Below are positions 17,791 to 26,548 of a stretch of DNA of 64,000 bases, piece by piece. The notes below the pieces were generated by a model. The model saw only the letters and a list, made by a program, of their open reading frames with translations. It had not been told where the DNA came from and searched no databases. Numbering within the stretch: the stretch's first letter is position 1; the number at the start of each line of letters is the position of its first letter. This DNA is from JBCDHN01 sp965224535 (GTDB taxonomy: Bacteria; Verrucomicrobiota; Verrucomicrobiia; Verrucomicrobiales; DEV007), in the NCBI GenBank assembly GCA_965224535.1, contig CBDCZR010000047.1, forward strand, positions 116,116 through 180,115. Reading direction: 5' to 3'. Made by a program: the position numbers and the translations under genes.

Positions 17791-18022
17791 AACAACTGGG
17801 CTTGCAATCGCCCGGATACGTCGGGTCGATTTCTGGAATTTCCGGGTCAATGAACCCTCCTTCTCCGGGGGGTTGCGTTTTTTTAGCTTCAGTCTCGGCT
17901 TGTTGGAGCAGAAATTGGAAATCATCGCTTTGGGCAAAAACAGGGGCCCAAAGAAGGGAAATCGCCAAGGCGAGAATCGCCCATCGATACGATTTCGAGG
18001 CTCTGTTTGGGTTCAGATTCAT
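17788..18022 (-). pseudogene. N-terminal fragment of a secreted protein
   Basis: From an ATG at 18022 the frame encodes a signal peptide (WAILALAISLLWAPVFAQ) and an acidic Pro-rich region with PEIPEIDPTYPGDCKPSCC. It then runs into the inverted integrase sequence near 17790 and is open only by chance beyond that point (to 17630). The 3' part of the gene was replaced at the rearrangement junction. The family is not recognised. Confidence 0.55.
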
Positions 18023-18230
18023 TGATTCATTGCCGCACAGAATATGCTGAGGTTGCGGGTCCCTATTGTTTTGGTTTCTGGGTGAGTTTGCGGTCGGCCA
18101 GAGCTTTGTAGTTATTCACAAGGCCTCTATGCCATTGAAGCACGGTCTTCCCGGATCCGATTCTGTGAAGCGCGACCGGTGGTGGAGGAGTGAATTTTGC
18201 TGGAGACTAACCAAAAACTGCAATAAAAAA

Positions 18231-18303
18231 GTGCAATAAATCCGAAGTAGAGCACCACCTTGACACTGTGGGGGCGCAGGTTCAAATCCTGTATCGCACA
18301 CCA
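18231..18303 (+). pseudogene. Decayed tRNA-Val(GAC)
   Basis: The 3' half is recognisable: GTAGAGCACCACC, a GAC anticodon at 18262-18264, a T-arm GCAGG-TTCAAAT-CCTGT, acceptor ATCGCAC, discriminator A and encoded CCA ending at 18303. The 5' acceptor GTGCAAT pairs with ATCGCAC except for one A-C mismatch. The D-arm is eroded: its 5' strand (normally GCTC) reads ATCC, and the loop is too short. The anticodon stem also has a mismatch. It could be an island boundary or an old attachment site. The remaining sequence from 18023 to 18361 holds no gene that I can support. Confidence 0.6.
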
Positions 18304-18361
18304 TTACCCACTTCATTTCATTTGAGAGGTTACGACCCTTAGTCTCCCTTGGTTACCCATT

Positions 18362-20353
18362 CTACGGATTCAGTTCCTGAATCATCGCTCGCGAGTCGGG
18401 GGCCCAGATGCGCAGGTTGCCTGCAAAATCTCCGATGACGATGAATTTCCCATCCGCTCCGAATTCAGCCTGAGTCGGGAGCGCATCGAGTTCGCGAATC
18501 TCCCCAACCGCATTGCCATCGGTTTGCCACCACCGGAGAGTCCGGTCACGGCCCGCGGTGAGGAAGCGGCCGTCTTGGGCAATCGCGATGTCGAGGATGC
18601 CGGTTTGCCGGGTGTATCGTGAGGGCTCCTGCTTCACGGTGTGGGGGCTGGCGGTTCGGGTCGGCCAGCCGTCCTTCATGTCCCAGAGGACAAACTTGCC
18701 GTCCTCCGCCGCCGACGCCAGCAGCTGACCGTCGGCCCGCCAACTCAGACCAGTGATGCGAACCTTGTGCTCGTCTAACGTGTAAACTATGCCTGCATTT
18801 TCGCTCTCCCAGACGTGAATCCCGCCGTTGCGGTCGCCGGTTGCCAGCATCTTGCCGTCCGGGCTGAAACGAACCGCGGTAACCCAGTCGGTGTGCTTAT
18901 CGATCGTGTGCAGCAGTTGCCCGTTTTCCGCGGAGAAGATTTTGACTTTTTTGGCCGGGGTGCCGATGGCGACGAAGCGGTGATCGGCGCTGATGTCGGC
19001 GGAGAGGACGATGTCTTGCTCATCGGCAATCGTCGCTTTGCGCTTGCCGGTGCGGACGTCGAAAACGGCTACCTTTCCGGAGTAAGCACCACGACCGCCG
19101 GCTGCGACTAACAGATCACCATTTCGCGAAAAGCGTAGATCGTGAACATCGCCCTCGGGAAACGGCAGGGTGCCTACGTGTCCTAACGTGGTGCGAACAT
19201 TGCTCTTCATCGTCGCGACTTCCTCCGCCGAGAGGGCGCGCTTGTAGATTCGCAGATCATCGAGTCCACCGCGGTATTGGCGATCCTCGTGATGACCGTC
19301 GCCCGCGATGAAAAACGGACGATTGTCTTCGATAAATCCAACGTGATCCGCCGGAATCTCCTGACGAGAAACCTCGATGCCGCCGTAGTAAAACACCCAC
19401 TCTTTGCCGTCGCAGGTCACCGCGATGTGTTGCCAACTTCCCGCCGGAATTTCGCCGAGCCGGCCAAAGTAGCCGATTTTGTTGTCTTTCGACCGCGTCA
19501 TCAAGCGCAGCCTCCAGCCATTGCGGGCCTTCTCCAAAAAGACATCGAAACTGTATCGGCCGAAGACCGTTCCGCGGACCAAATCGGCTTCCGGCTTGAT
19601 CCACGCGGTAAAACTGAACGCACCGTGCTTGTTCAGGAAATCGCTTGGAAATTCGTCCAACTGCCGATGTCCATTCGCCTTCCACGCAGCGCCAATTACG
19701 CCCTCTTCGGATTCATCTTCAAACTCCTGACGCACAAACAAGGCGTCCTTCGCGACCGGCTCAAATTCGTCCGCCTCAATCGCCGCAGGTTGTTCGCCGA
19801 AGAGCAAAATCTGCTCGTGACCGCTCGCCGCGATCAGATTCGTCCACGGGCTGCTCGCCAACGCCAAAATCGGTGGGGCAACGCGCGTTTCGGCCAGGGG
19901 AACGTCGGGCAAATTGGTGGGCGTGGCAGGATTCTCGGGGCGCTCCATCGAGCCGGCCGCGAGATCGAACGAGACGTTGCGCAGCTTCGATTTTCCGCCT
20001 TCCGCTTCCAGTAAGCCGCCGGCGATCCACTTGTGAATCATCTCAATCTGCGCTTCGGCGATCTTCGGCTTTTTCGGTGGCATCGGCTCAATACCTTCGG
20101 CATGCGTGATCGTTTCGTAGATCCAACTTGTGTCCGGCACACCAGCCTTGACGACCTCGCCACCGGAACTGCCTTTCAGGACGCCCGAGTAAGTCGTAAG
20201 ATCGAGATCAGCTTTGCGTTTGTCAGGGTTGTGGCAGCCGTTGCAGTGTTCTTTGAAGATCGGCAGGACGTGATCTTCGAAATTCGGCGGGTCGCTGGCC
20301 ACGCACAAAGTCACGAGGGCACAATGGCTGAAGCAAAGGATGGAAAGTCGCAT
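18362..20353 (-). CDS. Cytochrome C - LamG - WD40 protein
   Basis: A 663-residue exported protein. Signal peptide about residues 1-19; C37-NG-C-H41 is a haem site in a PSCyt1-type domain with the MPPKKPK motif. A LamG/concanavalin-like domain (about 225-385) is marked by FSFTAWIKPEADL and GGLDDLRIYKRALSAEEV. The C-terminal half (about 395-660) has WD40 blades (VTAVRFSPDGKMLATGDRNG, ITGLSWRADGQLLASAAEDG). It begins 11 bp after the stop of the DUF1549/DUF1553 gene and is the last gene of the long locus. It probably forms an envelope complex with the other products. Confidence 0.9.
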   Translation of the reverse strand: MRLSILCFSHCALVTLCVASDPPNFEDHVLPIFKEHCNGCHNPDKRKADLDLTTYSGVLKGSSGGEVVKAGVPDTSWIYETITHAEGIEPMPPKKPKIAEAQIEMIHKWIAGGLLEAEGGKSKLRNVSFDLAAGSMERPENPATPTNLPDVPLAETRVAPPILALASSPWTNLIAASGHEQILLFGEQPAAIEADEFEPVAKDALFVRQEFEDESEEGVIGAAWKANGHRQLDEFPSDFLNKHGAFSFTAWIKPEADLVRGTVFGRYSFDVFLEKARNGWRLRLMTRSKDNKIGYFGRLGEIPAGSWQHIAVTCDGKEWVFYYGGIEVSRQEIPADHVGFIEDNRPFFIAGDGHHEDRQYRGGLDDLRIYKRALSAEEVATMKSNVRTTLGHVGTLPFPEGDVHDLRFSRNGDLLVAAGGRGAYSGKVAVFDVRTGKRKATIADEQDIVLSADISADHRFVAIGTPAKKVKIFSAENGQLLHTIDKHTDWVTAVRFSPDGKMLATGDRNGGIHVWESENAGIVYTLDEHKVRITGLSWRADGQLLASAAEDGKFVLWDMKDGWPTRTASPHTVKQEPSRYTRQTGILDIAIAQDGRFLTAGRDRTLRWWQTDGNAVGEIRELDALPTQAEFGADGKFIVIGDFAGNLRIWAPDSRAMIQELNP

Positions 20354-20364
20354 GCTTGTTAGGA

Positions 20365-22573
20365 TCAGTGATTGAACATGAATTCGCTCGAATTGAGCAG
20401 GCCCCAGAGGACATTGTTGAACGCCAATTGCCGTTGGCGTCGATCTTGCGTCTCGGGCAACGTTGCCAAAATGCCCGCCATCTCGGTTGCGGATGGCTTT
20501 CGCGATAGAGCCCGGACGAAGAGTGCCTCGACAATGCCCTCGTCCCTCTCGTGCTTGTCGAGCAAACTGGGAATCAGTTGCGGATTGCGCTGCAGCGCTT
20601 GGTCAATCGTGGTCCCATTGATCAAATGCAGCGCCTGGGACAAATTCGCGTCGGTCCGGTCCTCACACGCACACACGCTTTCGCGTTTCGCCTGGCCGAA
20701 GGTTTGGAAGAAGTAGGAATTAAAGCTATCGCGACGTCCGCCTTCAAACATGACCAACGCGCGGTCGGCTGAGGATCGGCGGAAGGTGGCTTTTTTGTCG
20801 AGCGCCTGCATCAAGCAGTCGAAAAACACGTCCGCGCGCAGGCGACGCAGTTGGGAGTGGGAAAACAGGCGGTCATCGTGTTCGTTGCTGGAGTTCGTCG
20901 TCGCCGCTAGTTGGTAGGTGCGTGAGGTGCAGATATCGCGGATCAGCTTTTTCTGGTCGTAGCCGTAATCCTCACCCAAACGACGGCCGATTTCGGTCAT
21001 CAGCGCGGCATTGCTCGGCGGGTTGCTGATGCGGACGTCATCGACCGGTTCCACGATGCCCTTCCCAAAAAAGTGAGACCAAATCCGGTTCGCCATGTTC
21101 TCGCGGAAGAGTCAGGTTGCCCGGCTCCGTCAGCCAGGCGCCGAGGACCTTGCGCGGGTCCTTGTCCTTCACGTCGGCAAAGTCACCACCGAGAAATTTG
21201 TGCGGCATCGGGACGGCCATCGACCAGGTTTGGCGCCGGCTCAGCATCGACGTCAACGAAAGTGAAGTATTCTCGCGCCTCGGACCCGTGTTTGCGGCGC
21301 ACGCCCATGAAAAACGACTGGAACGCGTAGTAGTCATCGATCGTCCAGCGATCGAACGGGTGGTTGTGGCACTGGGCGCATTGCGTTTGGATGCCCATGA
21401 AAATCTGCGCGGTATCTTCGCTCAACCGAACCGGATCGACTTTGCCCTGTGGGATCATCGTGTAGTAATTCGATGGTGGGTTGGTTAGGTTCGAACCGTT
21501 TCCGCTCAGCAGCGCGTAGGCGAATTCGTTGAGCGGCGTGTTTTCGATCATCTGCTCGCGCACCCACTGGTAGTAGTTCCAGCCCGCCAGCATCGCGGTG
21601 CCTTTTTCCGGATTCGTGTCCGTGAAAATCCGCAGCCACTCGCCCCATCGCGCAGCCCAGACTTCGCCGAAGGCTTCGCGGCCCATCAGTTCGTCGATGA
21701 CTTTGGTGCGCTTGTCAGGATCATCGCGTTCGCCATGAATTCGGCGTATTCCTCGGGCGTTGGCAGCGTGCCGGTGAGGTCGATCGTGACGCGGCGAAGG
21801 AACTGCTCGTCGTTGCACAGTTCCGAGGGCAGAATGCGCATGTCTTTGAGCTTCGCAAAGACCAGTTCGTCGATGTAATTCTGCGCAGGCGGGTTAGGCC
21901 AGGCGAAATCGCCTTCCGGCAGAACAGTGATTTCCATGGCGATGGTGAATTTGTCGAACCGCGCGAAAACATGCGCCCCACCCGCTTTCGGCGCGGTAAT
22001 CAGCCCGGCATCGTCGATCGCCGCGACCGATTCGTTGCTGGTCATGAAGAGGCACCAACGCGTGATGTCGCGTTCCGAGCCGTCATCGTAGGTCGCGATG
22101 ATTTTCGCCTGCAAACTGCCGCCCGGCTTGGCGAATTTGTGCGAATCCTGCTCGAAACGGATGCCCGTCGCCATCGCGGTATCGTCCGGATCACGCCGCG
22201 CGCCTTGCTCCAGCCAGTCGAGGATGATTCGGTAGGACTCGGTTTCTGGCTTGAACAATTCGCCGCCGGTGTGCGCCACTTTTCCGGTCGCTTTGGCCAG
22301 CAGCAAGCTCTTCTCCGGCTCTGCCAAGTTCACGCGGCGGCCCGGATATTCCTCCATCAGCCGAAAGTAGTCTCCCTCCGGATTGTAGCCGAAGAGCGAA
22401 AGCGTGAACCCGTCCTGCCCGCGGCTGGAACCATGGCAATCGCCCGCGTTGCATCCCGACTTCATGAAAATGGGCATGACGTCGTTTTTGAACGAAACGT
22501 CCGCGGCAATTGCAAAGCATGGAAAAACGAAAACGCCGAAAATTCGGCAAAGTATGCTAGTTTGTGCGGTCAT
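20365..22573 (-). pseudogene. DUF1549/DUF1553 protein with three frameshifts
   Basis: One gene is spread over three frames: an N-terminal piece from the ATG at 22573 (or GTG at 22579) with a signal peptide, CNAGDCH and Ig-like region; a middle piece with CAQCHNHPFDRWTIDD (DUF1549); and a C-terminal piece with ENMANRIWSHFFGKG to NSSEFMFNH (DUF1553). Frame changes fall at about 21718-21742 (equivalent to a 1-base loss), 21208-21225 (1-base gain) and 21105-21118 (1-base gain). All joins restore family-typical sequence, so the ancestral gene was complete. Real decay or assembly errors are both possible; its operon neighbours are intact. It is a paralogue of 6534-9347 without the N-terminal PSCyt1 domain. 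Confidence 0.82.
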
Positions 22574-22859
22574 GATCACTTACAAAGCTCTGTTCAAGTT
22601 TCTTGATGACGGAAGTGTCCACGCTGAAGTGGGGGACTTTCCCGGAGTCATCAGCTGCGGGAAAAATTTGGAGGATGCCCGCGCCATGCTCAGCAGTGCT
22701 TTGGTGGACATGGCGGAGACCGCTCTTTTGCATGGCGAAGCGCTTCCCAAACCGGGTGATGCCGCCAACGATTTAGATGCCGATCTGGATGAGCCGATCC
22801 ATTTGGTGCTTACCGCGTCACGCCGCGTGCATGAGATGCCGGAACCCGCAATGGCATGA
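22572..22859 (+). CDS. hicB: HicB-family antitoxin
   Basis: A 95-residue protein starting at the ATG at 22572. The partial RNase H-like HicB fold is recognisable from FLDDGSVHAEVGDFPGVISCG and ARAMLSSALVDMAETALLHG. It should bind and neutralise HicA and repress its own operon. Its ATG shares two bases with the ATG of the divergent DUF1549 gene (TCATGA), so its promoter must lie within that gene. The stop overlaps the hicA start (ATGA). The order hicB-hicA is less common than hicA-hicB but known. Confidence 0.88.
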   Translation: MITYKALFKFLDDGSVHAEVGDFPGVISCGKNLEDARAMLSSALVDMAETALLHGEALPKPGDAANDLDADLDEPIHLVLTASRRVHEMPEPAMA

Positions 22860-23041
22860 AAAGGCGCGATTTGCTGAGGCACTTGGAGAAGTGCGGATGC
22901 CAATTTGTGCGCGAGGGAGGCGATCACAGCATTTGGGAAAATCCCGCGAAGAAGAAGCGAACGGCGGTTCCCCGCCATCGCGAAATCCCAGATTTTACCG
23001 CGAAGCGAATCTGCAAGCAGTTGGAAATTGATGCGCCCTAA
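22856..23041 (+). CDS. hicA: HicA-family mRNA interferase toxin
   Basis: A 61-residue double-stranded-RNA-binding-fold toxin. It begins MKRRDLLRHLEKCGCQFVRE, and the catalytic His lies in GGDHSIW, followed by a basic KKKRTAVPRH stretch. It overlaps hicB by four bases and ends 8 bp before the stop of the convergent PPC-domain gene. HicA cleaves mRNA when free of HicB. The module is complete and looks functional. Confidence 0.88.
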   Translation: MKRRDLLRHLEKCGCQFVREGGDHSIWENPAKKKRTAVPRHREIPDFTAKRICKQLEIDAP

Positions 23042-23049
23042 CATGCTCC

Positions 23050-25569
23050 TCATTTTCGCTTTTCGTCGATGCGAAGCACGCCGTCTCCGGTTTGCTGGTG
23101 GATTTGTTGGCCGGAATCGGTGATCGCGACGTCGCAGGCGAGTTGGCGATATTGACCGGTTAGGGCGTCGGGCGCGATCTTGAGCTGAAAACGCACTTCC
23201 TGGTCGCCCGGCTTGATTTTGGGTTCTTCGACCAAAGTGACGCCAGTCGGGAGACGCAGAATTTTCGCCGTCGCGACGCCTTCGAAATCGCGAAGCTGGT
23301 TGATCTTCCCAATCATCTCACCTGTCGTGCCTTGCTCGATCGCCGCGCGTTGCAGGTCGATTTGCAGATACGGGTCCATCACTTCGACCGAAATTAGCGG
23401 CGAGGCGATGTAGTGATAGCCGACGCCGGAACGCGGATTGCCGCCGTCGTTCTCCCGAGCGGTGATCGTCACGCGGTAAGCGCCAGCTTTCGCTTGGCTG
23501 GTCGCGGAAATGCGGTAGTAGCCCACGTTTTCGCCCTCGGGGATGATCATCGGCGGCTGTTTGGTCACGCCGGCTGGCAGCCAATCGGCTTCCAGGTAGA
23601 TTGCGCCTTTGAAATCGCCCTTGCGCTTAGCGTGAACCTTCAGATCAAGCTCAGCATTCTTCGCCAGGCCGATTTTGGGCTGGTCCACCCAAACATCGAA
23701 CGGCGCCTCCTCCAAAATCGCGAAGGCGAGCTTTCGCGTTTTGTTGAACATGGGCGAGTAGTCGCCGCGCTGACTATTCGAGGAATGCGTCTGCGCGAAA
23801 GAGCCTAACAAATCCACATTTTCATCGACCGCGTGCGGAATCAGCTCCAGCAGGGCCGTTTGCAGCTTCGCACCAGTTGGTGCGCGAAACGTGGTGATGA
23901 TGTTGGGATCGTTTTTGGTGAAAATCGGGCTTTCGAACTCGATTCCCTCCGGCAATCCGCGCACTTCCAGCCGAATCGGTCCATCATAGCGCGACCCAAA
24001 GCCGTTTTGAATCGCGATGGTTCGCGCCGTGGTCGATCCGCGATGCAGACCGACGACATCGCGCACGATGGTCGACTGCGAAGGGTAGTCTTGGTAAAAC
24101 GTGAAGAGGCTGTCGCGATGCGGCTGAAGTTCCACGCGGTAAATGTAGTCCTCGCCCGACTCGCGCCGCGTGTCGGTGATGCCGAGGAGGTAGTCGCCGT
24201 CCGCATCCGGCTCGAACATGAAAACCGGATCGAGCCGATCTTTCACCTGGTGGCGGTAATGGTGCCCCTCCCAATCGTGGCCGTCCCAAAGCGAATCGTC
24301 CTCTTCGTAGATTCGGCGGCTCGGATTGCCTTCGGCGGGTTTGATCCAGACAAACGGGTCCAGCTTCGAGCCTAACGTTTGCGCGTAAACTCGGACGCGG
24401 TAGCGCTCGCCCTTTTTCGCGGAAAACCGGTACCAATCCTTCTCGCCCTCGGATTTGATGATGCCGTTGAGCGCAACCGGCAGCGAGCGGCCAATCGATT
24501 GCGCGTTTTCCGGCTGATGATGGCCGTCAGTCTCGAAGACGTTTGGAAACGGAGCGACTTGGAGGCGGTTCGGCGAAATGATTTCGGGCAAACCCGTGAC
24601 GGAAGTCAGGTCAATCATCGATTGCTCGAACAATCCCACCTTTTTGGGTAGCTTCGCCTTCAGCTTGTCCTTCGTTCCATCGAGGTAAAACACCTCGAGG
24701 TCCAAATTCTCACCCAACTGACCGCCGAGCGGAAACGTGATCGCCGGGCGAGGGAAATCGGCGACGTGCAGCGCGTAGTGCGCCCGGAAAATCTCCGTGT
24801 CCATCTGCTGACGGACGGTGATGAGATAGTCACCCGCCTCTGGCGCAATGAACGAGAGCACAGGATCGTGGGCAAACAACGCCGAGCGGCTGTTTCGCGC
24901 CACCCGCTTGCCAGAAGGCGAGCGCACCTCGATCGCCATGTCCGTCAGGCCGCCGCCGTGAACCGTGCCGAGCCGCGCGTTGAGCATTTGGCAGGTGCAG
25001 CGCTGCCCTTTCTCCATCTTAACGCGGTAAACATCCCAATCGTTCGCGGATTCGTTGCTCGTGCAGATTCCAGAAATCGTGGAGCCGAATGGGATGGGTT
25101 GCGCATGCTCCGGAGAGTCGTTACGCGCGCCATCGCGATCGCTAAGGGGATGCTCCTCTTCCACGACGGGAAACGGCGTGACCCAAAATCTCAGCATTTC
25201 GGAGAGTTTCGCCCGGGTGCGCAGACGCAGTTGATATTCGCCCAGCGGCGCGTCAGGCGCGATTTTGAAGTCTAACTCGATCGCTCTGCCGGGCTCGCAG
25301 TCCATCGGCGTGCCGTTGTGAGGGTGGGGCTTGGAATCCAGCTGGCGAATTCCAGTGCAGACGATGCCCTCGCGGTAAAAGAGCACCTCCTCGGCAGTTT
25401 GGAGGCCCCATCCTTCGATCCGAACCGTTACGGTGGTTCCGCGTTGCCCGATTTGAGGCAAGAGAATCTCCGCCGTGTAAGTGTCGTTGGCGGGCGCATA
25501 CCGCCCAAACCCAAAAGTGGCCAGCAGCACGGCTAACCAAAGACCTTGGATCGACCTATTCCTGTGCAT
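23050..25569 (-). CDS. Secreted PPC (pre-peptidase C-terminal)-domain protein
   Basis: The start is at the ATG at 25569 (MHRNRSIQGL), giving 839 residues; it overlaps the preceding gene's 3' end by 14 bp. It has a signal peptide, then Ig-like modules and PPC-type jelly-roll domains (about 150-270 and 375-475) with the typical NDWDVYRVKMEKGQ and EGEKDWYRFSAKKGERYRV patterns. No peptidase domain is present. Such proteins usually sit next to DUF1549/DUF1553 and DUF1501 genes in PVC genomes, as here. It is probably a secreted binding or scaffold component. Confidence 0.85.
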   Translation of the reverse strand: MHRNRSIQGLWLAVLLATFGFGRYAPANDTYTAEILLPQIGQRGTTVTVRIEGWGLQTAEEVLFYREGIVCTGIRQLDSKPHPHNGTPMDCEPGRAIELDFKIAPDAPLGEYQLRLRTRAKLSEMLRFWVTPFPVVEEEHPLSDRDGARNDSPEHAQPIPFGSTISGICTSNESANDWDVYRVKMEKGQRCTCQMLNARLGTVHGGGLTDMAIEVRSPSGKRVARNSRSALFAHDPVLSFIAPEAGDYLITVRQQMDTEIFRAHYALHVADFPRPAITFPLGGQLGENLDLEVFYLDGTKDKLKAKLPKKVGLFEQSMIDLTSVTGLPEIISPNRLQVAPFPNVFETDGHHQPENAQSIGRSLPVALNGIIKSEGEKDWYRFSAKKGERYRVRVYAQTLGSKLDPFVWIKPAEGNPSRRIYEEDDSLWDGHDWEGHHYRHQVKDRLDPVFMFEPDADGDYLLGITDTRRESGEDYIYRVELQPHRDSLFTFYQDYPSQSTIVRDVVGLHRGSTTARTIAIQNGFGSRYDGPIRLEVRGLPEGIEFESPIFTKNDPNIITTFRAPTGAKLQTALLELIPHAVDENVDLLGSFAQTHSSNSQRGDYSPMFNKTRKLAFAILEEAPFDVWVDQPKIGLAKNAELDLKVHAKRKGDFKGAIYLEADWLPAGVTKQPPMIIPEGENVGYYRISATSQAKAGAYRVTITARENDGGNPRSGVGYHYIASPLISVEVMDPYLQIDLQRAAIEQGTTGEMIGKINQLRDFEGVATAKILRLPTGVTLVEEPKIKPGDQEVRFQLKIAPDALTGQYRQLACDVAITDSGQQIHQQTGDGVLRIDEKRK

Positions 25570-26275
25570 TTTTGTCAAATTCTTGTTCTGCTAGGGATTG
25601 CTCCAAGACATCCCGTTGTTTCCGAAAGAAATCGGCCATCTCCTTCACAGTCGGAGGGTTTTCGGTCAACTGCGCCAGGCCTTCATCATCCTTTTGAGGC
25701 ACGCCGCTAGACAACCGAGTGAGGCCCAAGTCTACGTGGGTAGGAATCTCCGCCCTAACAAAGGCCTCACGGTAGTCCGCGATTGTGAAACCGTGTTGCC
25801 GCATCAAACAGTGAAGATCAAACCAATCGCGCGATTTTGAGCGTTGTGCCGAAACCAACGCCTTCGTGGCAAAAAGCTCCGAAAGCTCGGCAATGCGGAG
25901 TTTGTCCTTCAAGCCCGGGCTCAAAACGCGGTCGAGCGCTTCGTCCGCGGTAAAAAACGTCAACTTCACAGCCCCATTTACCAAAAAATCCTGCTGGTAG
26001 TTGTGGAGATCCATCCCTCCAATCTCAAATTCCACAAGCGCTCCCTCGTCATCGTTGCGGTCGATCGTCATTCCCGCCTCTTCGCGCAAAAAAACGCGCA
26101 ATGCATCGAGTTGTGCCGACGGCAAGCGCACTCCTTTCCAGGCAAAATCCAAATCTTCGCTGAGCCGGTGCCGAATGCGCAAACTCAGCGCCGAGCCACC
26201 AATCATCACGAATCCACGCAGCAAGGGTGAATCGGAAATCGCATTCCAAACCTGTTTAGTGTCGGGAGGCAGCAC
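25556..26275 (-). CDS. AbiEii-like nucleotidyltransferase
   Basis: A 239-residue protein of the AbiEii/AbiGii toxin family (DUF1814). The nucleotidyltransferase signature is complete: GGSALSLRIRHRLSEDLDF has the GGS and DxD metal ligands, and KDKLRIAELSELFATKALVSAQ with SRDWFDL is the family's second conserved block. It starts at GTG (26275), overlapping the small upstream gene by 20 bp, and its 3' end overlaps the PPC gene. Family members act as toxins by modifying tRNA or as phage-defence effectors. It is embedded in a structural operon. Confidence 0.85.
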   Translation of the reverse strand: MLPPDTKQVWNAISDSPLLRGFVMIGGSALSLRIRHRLSEDLDFAWKGVRLPSAQLDALRVFLREEAGMTIDRNDDEGALVEFEIGGMDLHNYQQDFLVNGAVKLTFFTADEALDRVLSPGLKDKLRIAELSELFATKALVSAQRSKSRDWFDLHCLMRQHGFTIADYREAFVRAEIPTHVDLGLTRLSSGVPQKDDEGLAQLTENPPTVKEMADFFRKQRDVLEQSLAEQEFDKNAQE

Positions 26276-26522
26276 GTTGTTGACCGATTTCTATGTTTGT
26301 TAGGATTCGCTCAACCGGCGCCTCGGCTCGCAGAGCTTGCGGCGATGCCTCCTCTCGCAAAACTTTCCACTCCTGACGAACGCGCCGCAGCCCGAAGGCA
26401 AGCACGATGTCCAAAATCCTCCCGAATCGAGGCCGCAGTAGAACCATGCGGATCCGAACCGAGTCGTCTGCCTCGGGATTGGACCAAATCAGTCCGGGGT
26501 GCTTTTGCCAGACGGGATGCAT
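26256..26522 (-). CDS. Small partner protein of the AbiEii-like toxin, putative antitoxin
   Basis: An 88-residue protein starting MHPVWQKHPGLIW. It has a motif VLLRPRFGRILDIVLAFGL and a C-terminal VERILTNIEIG. It lies directly upstream of and overlaps the nucleotidyltransferase gene by 20 bp, the arrangement expected of an antitoxin-toxin pair. It does not look like the classical winged-helix AbiEi. I infer antitoxin function from position and size; small proteins with similar C-termini are often found beside AbiEii-like genes. Confidence 0.6.
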   Translation of the reverse strand: MHPVWQKHPGLIWSNPEADDSVRIRMVLLRPRFGRILDIVLAFGLRRVRQEWKVLREEASPQALRAEAPVERILTNIEIGQQRAASRH

Positions 26523-26548
26523 TGCGTAAGCTATCGCGGTAGTCGGTG

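Noticed and set aside
17365..17937. A 190-codon minus-strand frame across the integrase scar
   Set aside because: Only the short Box I piece within it has homology; the remainder is antisense to the integrase N-terminus.
18116..18316. A 66-codon minus-strand frame containing CDTGFEPA
   Set aside because: This peptide is the usual spurious translation of the antisense of a tRNA T-arm, here the tRNA-Val relic.
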